Positions 60,245 through 64,000 of a stretch of 64,000 nt of DNA are shown in pieces. Position numbers and translations under genes: made by a program. Position 1 is the first letter of the stretch. The number at the start of each line of letters is the position of its first letter. Source of the stretch: Marinobacterium rhizophilum (GTDB taxonomy: Bacteria; Pseudomonadota; Gammaproteobacteria; Pseudomonadales; Balneatricaceae); NCBI RefSeq assembly GCF_024397915.1, contig NZ_CP073347.1, positions 3,162,001 to 3,226,000 on the forward strand. The letters are read 5' to 3'. A model generated the notes under the pieces. That model did not search any database. It had not been told where the DNA came from and saw only the letters and a list, made by a program, of their open reading frames with translations.

Positions 60245-62005
60245 ATGAAACAACATATTGCGGATCTGATCGATTCTGCGCTCGCCACACTGATTGCAAA
60301 CGGCACTCTGCCTGCCGATATCCAGACCAATGTCATGGTGGAAAACACCCGTGATAAGACTCACGGCGACTTTGCCTCCAACATTGCCCTGACGCTGGCC
60401 AAGCCTGCCCGACAAAATCCGCGACAGCTGGCTCAGGCGCTTCTTGATGCACTGCCCGCCTCGGCGCAGCTGGACAAGACCGAGATCGCAGGCCCGGGAT
60501 TCATCAACTTCTACATGAAGGCCGATGTCGCCAACCGCGTGGTGGAGGAAATCCTCAACGCCGGCCGCGAATACGGCCGCCAGCCCGCCAACAGCGCCGG
60601 CCGCGTGCAGGTCGAATTCGTCTCTGCCAACCCCACAGGCCCGCTGCACGTCGGCCATGGCCGCGGGGCGGCCTATGGTGCGACTGTCTCGGACCTGCTG
60701 GAAGCGGCCGGTGTACAGGTTGAGCGCGAATACTACGTCAACGATGCCGGGCGGCAGATGAATATCCTCGCCACCAGCGTCTGGCTGCGTTACCTCGAGA
60801 ACTGCGGCGAGACCGTCCCCTTCCCGAGCAACGGTTACAAGGGTGAATACATCCACGACATCGCCGCCGACCTGCGCGCGCGCCTGGGCGATACGCTGCA
60901 CCACAGCAGCGCGGTCGTGTTCAGCGATATCCCGGCCGATGAACCCGCCGGTGGCGACAAGGAAGTGCATATCGACGCACTGATTGAACGCTGCCGTGCC
61001 CTGCTGGGCGACGATGGCTACGAGGCCGTCTTCAGCGCCGGGCTTGATTCCATCCTCGGCGACATTCGTGAAGATCTCGGCGGCTTCGGCGTGCAGTACC
61101 AGCAGTGGTTCAGCGAGCGCTCCCTGACCCACACCGGCGACGTGGACAGCGCCCTGAACAAGCTGCAGGAGAAGGGCTACCTGTTCGAAGAAGAAGGCAA
61201 CCTCTGGTTCCGTTCCACCGACTTCGGTGACGACAAGGACCGCGTGGTCCGCCGCGCCAATGGCCAGACCACCTACTTCGCCTCCGACATCGCCTACCAC
61301 ATGAACAAGTTCGAGCGCGGCTTCGACAAGGTGGTGAATATCTGGGGTGCCGATCACCACGGCTACATCACCCGCGTCAAGGCGGCGCTGGAAGCCATGG
61401 GGTACGACCCGGAACGGCTGGTGGTGCGGCTGGTGCAGTTCGCCATCCTCTACCGCGGCCAGGAGCGGGTGCAGATGTCGACCCGTTCGGGTTCCTTCGT
61501 GACCCTGCGCGAACTGCGCGAAGAAGTGGGCAACGATGCCTGCCGCTTCTTCTATGTCACCCGCAAGTCCGAACAGCACATGGATTTCGACCTCGAGCTG
61601 GCCAAGTCCGAATCCAAGGACAACCCCATCTACTACATTCAGTATGCCCACGCCCGTGTCTGCTCGGTGCTGCGCAAGCTGGATGAAGCCGGCTGGTCCT
61701 GGGATCAGGCGGTCGGGCTTGCGAGCCTGGGGCTGCTGGACACCGAGCACGAAAAGGACCTGATCACCAAGCTGGGCAAGTACCCGGAAGTGCTGCAGAG
61801 CTCGGCGCTCAACTATGAGCCCCATGTGCTGGCCAACTACCTGCGCGAACTGGCCAACGACTTCCACTCCTACTATAACGCCCACAAGATGCTGATCGAC
61901 GACACCAACCTGCGCAACGCCCGCGTGACCCTGAGCGGGGCGGTGCGCCAGATTCTGGCCAACGGTCTGCAACTGCTCGGCGTATCGGCACCGGAACAGA
62001 TGTAA
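60245..62005 (+). CDS. argS: Arginyl-tRNA synthetase
   Basis: 586 aa class I synthetase. Seen: N-terminal Add-1 domain (HGDFASNIALTLAKPARQNPRQLAQ), HIGH-type motif PTGPLHVGHGRGAAYG, VEREYYVNDAGRQM, YFASDIAYHMNKFERGFDKVVNIWGADHHGY, and a degenerate KMSK position (RVQMSTRSGSFVTL) as usual for bacterial ArgRS; C-terminal anticodon-binding helices (EPHVLANYLRELANDFHSYYNAHKML). 4 bp before the SPOR gene, so probably co-transcribed. Confidence 0.97.
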   Translation: MKQHIADLIDSALATLIANGTLPADIQTNVMVENTRDKTHGDFASNIALTLAKPARQNPRQLAQALLDALPASAQLDKTEIAGPGFINFYMKADVANRVVEEILNAGREYGRQPANSAGRVQVEFVSANPTGPLHVGHGRGAAYGATVSDLLEAAGVQVEREYYVNDAGRQMNILATSVWLRYLENCGETVPFPSNGYKGEYIHDIAADLRARLGDTLHHSSAVVFSDIPADEPAGGDKEVHIDALIERCRALLGDDGYEAVFSAGLDSILGDIREDLGGFGVQYQQWFSERSLTHTGDVDSALNKLQEKGYLFEEEGNLWFRSTDFGDDKDRVVRRANGQTTYFASDIAYHMNKFERGFDKVVNIWGADHHGYITRVKAALEAMGYDPERLVVRLVQFAILYRGQERVQMSTRSGSFVTLRELREEVGNDACRFFYVTRKSEQHMDFDLELAKSESKDNPIYYIQYAHARVCSVLRKLDEAGWSWDQAVGLASLGLLDTEHEKDLITKLGKYPEVLQSSALNYEPHVLANYLRELANDFHSYYNAHKMLIDDTNLRNARVTLSGAVRQILANGLQLLGVSAPEQM

Positions 62006-62009
62006 CCCC

Positions 62010-62672
62010 ATGGTTTCACGCAAGGACTTTGCACAGAAAAACAGCCGTAGCGGGGGAGCCAGCCGCAGTCGCGCCAGCGCCCCCAAACCGGCGCCAGGGC
62101 GGCAGAAAAGCGCCTGGCCGCTGGCACTGGTGTCGCTCGCGGCCATTGCAGGCCTGGCTTATGGCCTGATGCGGCTCACCGACTTCCAGTCAGCCCCTGT
62201 GCAGCAACAGACCGCACCGCCCGCCAAGGCACCGGTTGCCGCCAGGCCCGCCCCAACACCCGTGGAGCCGGACAGCGCGCCTGTGCCCAAGGCGGCCGTG
62301 AAGGACATCACGGTCAACAGCAGCACGCCTGAAGCCGAACCGCAGCCGCGATTCGATTTTTACGAAATGCTGCCCAAGAGCGAAGTTGAAGCCCCCACGG
62401 TGGAGGCCTACAAGTCGACACCACGCAACGCCAAGCTGGAGCAGAGCTACCTGCTGCAGGCCGGTTCCTTCCGGGACCCGGCCGATGCGGAACGCATGCG
62501 TGCCCAGCTGCTGCTGGCCGGCCTGCCCAATGTACGCACCAGCAAGACCGAAGGCAGCAATGGCATCTGGTACCGGGTGCGCACCGGCCCCTTCGACAAC
62601 CGTGCCGCCATCAACAAGGCACAGAACAAGATGGCCAAGATGAACATCCAGTCGATGCAGATCCAGCAGTAA
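62010..62672 (+). CDS. FtsN-like SPOR-domain protein
   Basis: 220 aa. Short basic cytoplasmic tail, one membrane helix (~36-52, WPLALVSLAAIAGLAYGLM), Pro/Ala-rich periplasmic spacer with the conserved FDFYEMLPKSEVEAP segment, and C-terminal SPOR domain (SYLLQAGSFRDPADAERMRAQLLLAGLPNVR ... WYRVRTGPFDNRAAINKAQNKMA). This is the gene found between argS and hslV in Pseudomonas; SPOR proteins bind septal peptidoglycan in division. It lacks clear proof of the FtsN activating segment, so I leave the symbol blank. Confidence 0.9.
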   Translation: MVSRKDFAQKNSRSGGASRSRASAPKPAPGRQKSAWPLALVSLAAIAGLAYGLMRLTDFQSAPVQQQTAPPAKAPVAARPAPTPVEPDSAPVPKAAVKDITVNSSTPEAEPQPRFDFYEMLPKSEVEAPTVEAYKSTPRNAKLEQSYLLQAGSFRDPADAERMRAQLLLAGLPNVRTSKTEGSNGIWYRVRTGPFDNRAAINKAQNKMAKMNIQSMQIQQ

Positions 62673-62678
62673 CCCTCT

Positions 62679-62698
62679 CGGGGCTGCCCACAGCCCCG
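62679..62698 (+). terminator. Hairpin after the SPOR gene
   Basis: CGGGGCTG-CCCA-CAGCCCCG, an 8-bp GC stem directly after the stop; no U-run, so a partial or Rho-aided terminator at best. Confidence 0.45.
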
Positions 62699-62790
62699 CC
62701 CTCTGCCGCTTTCCCTCCGGCAATGATCGTACGCAGCCCCTTAGGGTGGCACCGCACGGACTCGCCTGCCGGTATTATTTGTCCGCTACG

Positions 62791-62818
62791 CTTGAATTTC
62801 GTGCCTGCGGCACCATCT
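62791..62818 (+). promoter_or_regulatory. Sigma32-type promoter of hslVU
   Basis: CTTGAAT-N13-CACCATCT, close to the E. coli heat-shock consensus CTTGAAA / CCCCATNT with permitted spacing; about 30 bp upstream of hslV. Heat control of hslVU is known in E. coli. Confidence 0.65.
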
Positions 62819-62848
62819 TTGCGGGATAGGCTTACTCAGGAGCAACAC

Positions 62849-63379
62849 ATGACAACGATCGTATCCGTACGTCGGGGCGACAAGGTAGTGGTCGGCGGCG
62901 ACGGCCAGGTCTCACTTGGCAACACCGTAATGAAAGGCACTGCCAGAAAAGTCAGCCTGTTGCCCAAGCATCAGGTGATCACCGGTTTTGCAGGCTCAAC
63001 GGCTGACGCCATCACGCTGCGCGACCTGTTCGAGCAGCAGCTCGACAAGCACCAGGGCAACATCCTCACCGCGGTCACCCAGCTGGCACGGGAATGGCGC
63101 AGCGACCGTGCCCTGCGCAAGCTCGAAGCCCTGATGCTGGTCGCCAACAAGGAGCGCACCTTCCTGATTTCCGGCAGTGGCGACATCATCGACCCCGAAG
63201 ACGGCGTGGTCGCCATCGGCTCCGGCGGCAACTTTGCCCTGGCGGCCGCCCGCGCCCTGGTCAACAACAGCGAACTTCCGGCCCGCGATATCGTTGAGAA
63301 AAGCCTGCAGATCGCCGCCGGCATCTGTGTCTTTACCAACGACAACCTCACCATCGAAGAACTGAATTCCGTGGCCTGA
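62849..63379 (+). CDS. hslV: ATP-dependent protease subunit HslV
   Basis: 176 aa, proteasome-like peptidase. Seen: MTTIVSVRRGDKVVVGGDGQVSLGNTVMK, with Thr2 the nucleophile after Met removal; GFAGSTADAITLRDLFE; SGSGDIIDPEDGVVAIGSGGNFALAAARAL. Forms a dodecamer capped by HslU. The ATG 62849 has CAGGAG upstream; the frame is open 42 codons above it across the promoter. 22 bp before hslU. Confidence 0.97.
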   Translation: MTTIVSVRRGDKVVVGGDGQVSLGNTVMKGTARKVSLLPKHQVITGFAGSTADAITLRDLFEQQLDKHQGNILTAVTQLAREWRSDRALRKLEALMLVANKERTFLISGSGDIIDPEDGVVAIGSGGNFALAAARALVNNSELPARDIVEKSLQIAAGICVFTNDNLTIEELNSVA

Positions 63380-63401
63380 CGGGCGACCCGAGGAACAAGA
63401 C

Positions 63402-64000
63402 ATGTCCAACATGACACCGCGTGAAATTGTCCACGAACTGGACCGCCATATCATCGGCCAGGATGCCGCCAAGCGCTCCGTCGCCGTTGCCCTGCGCAAC
63501 CGCTGGCGCCGCATGCAGCTCAACGAAGAGCTGCGGGCCGAAGTGTCCCCCAAGAATATCCTGATGATCGGCCCCACAGGGGTCGGCAAGACCGAAATCG
63601 CCCGTCGCCTGGCCAGGCTCGCCAATGCGCCCTTTATCAAGGTGGAAGCGACCAAGTTCACCGAAGTCGGCTATGTCGGACGTGATGTGGAAACCATTGT
63701 GCGCGACCTGGTCGACATGGCCATCAAGATGGTGCGCGAGCAGGAAATGGAGAAGGTAAGCTTTCGCGCTGAAGAAGCCGCGGAAGAACGCATTCTCGAT
63801 GCGCTGTTACCGCCGGCACGCCCCAGCGGCAACGAACCGGAACCCAGCAAGACCGACAGCGCCACACGTCAGATCTTTCGCAAGAAATTGCGTGAACACC
63901 AGCTGGATGACAAGGAAATCGAGCTCGATATCGCCCAGCCCAAGGCCGGCGTTGAAATCATGTCGCCGCCCGGCATGGAAGAAATGACCAGCCAGCTGCA
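63402..64000 (+). CDS. hslU: HslU ATPase, N-terminal part (cut by window edge)
   Basis: The first ~199 residues of the AAA+ unfoldase that feeds HslV. Seen: MTPREIVHELDRHIIGQDAAKRSVAVALRNRWRRMQL, Walker A IGPTGVGKTEIARRLA (~56-71), the pore loop GYVGRDVE, and part of the intermediate domain. It runs off the right end. GAGGAA precedes the ATG. Transcribed with hslV from the sigma32-like promoter. Confidence 0.96.
   Translation, partial: MSNMTPREIVHELDRHIIGQDAAKRSVAVALRNRWRRMQLNEELRAEVSPKNILMIGPTGVGKTEIARRLARLANAPFIKVEATKFTEVGYVGRDVETIVRDLVDMAIKMVREQEMEKVSFRAEEAAEERILDALLPPARPSGNEPEPSKTDSATRQIFRKKLREHQLDDKEIELDIAQPKAGVEIMSPPGMEEMTSQL

Noticed and set aside
60236..62146. 636-codon ORF antisense to argS
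   Set aside because: ArgS has the synthetase motifs; the antisense frame has no ribosome site or recognisable domain.

Overview
The window reads as chromosomal backbone of a GC-rich, probably marine, motile gammaproteobacterium near the Oceanospirillales/Pseudomonadales border (Marinobacterium-like is my guess; no rRNA gene is present to test it). The basis is gene order. pilMNOPQ-aroK-aroB-(SPOR ATPase)-gltBD and ponA/maeB/rpmE/priA/argS/SPOR/hslVU follow the Pseudomonas arrangement. pomAB next to xseB-ispA-dxs follows the Vibrio arrangement, and its stator is of the sodium type. I see no tRNA, rRNA, CRISPR array, insertion sequence, prophage or integrase.

Layout. 1-7.3 kb: end of a GH13 sugar phosphorylase, an Hsp20 chaperone, a CynX-like transporter with a divergent LysR regulator, a DMT exporter, a PA2779/PA2778 pair (small secreted protein plus lipoprotein C39-like peptidase) and a cytochrome c5. 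7.3-12.7 kb: pomAB, diverging from xseB-ispA-dxs, then ribA. 12.8-15.8 kb: a PepSY/response regulator/histidine kinase operon and a SEC-C protein. 15.8-21.8 kb: a tightly packed leftward operon nrdR-ribD-ribC-ribBA-ribH-nusB-thiL-pgpA. 22-30.5 kb: glyA, ettA, a small beta-rich secreted protein, radA, metY, can and hemE. 30.7-37.1 kb: a proline catabolic cluster, pruR-putA-(separate PutA C-terminal domain)-putP. 37.5-43.5 kb: gltBD. 43.9-52.0 kb: the type IV pilus alignment/secretin operon pilMNOPQ continuing into aroK, aroB and a DamX-like protein. 52.2-59.1 kb: ponA, maeB, rpmE, priA. 59.1-60.2 kb: a noncoding tandem array of about 8.5 units of 119/121 bp that ends exactly in the argS promoter. 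60.2-64 kb: argS, an FtsN-like SPOR protein, hslV and the start of hslU.

Strongest observations. (1) PutA is split: the catalytic chain stops right after the aldehyde dehydrogenase domain, and the C-terminal domain of long PutAs, with its terminal conserved motif, is a separate gene with its own ribosome binding site. (2) The array upstream of argS looks like a repeatedly duplicated promoter in which only the last copy keeps a good -10 box. (3) The hsp20 gene has a sigma32-type promoter inside the 3' end of its neighbour, plus a ROSE-like hairpin with the UCGCU motif and a bulged G that buries the Shine-Dalgarno. (4) Dxs lacks about 30 residues of an internal loop found in E. coli Dxs. (5) RibBA has lost the zinc cysteines of its GTP cyclohydrolase half, while the separate RibA keeps them.

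Limits: all family calls come from reading the translations and recalled family features; no database search was run.
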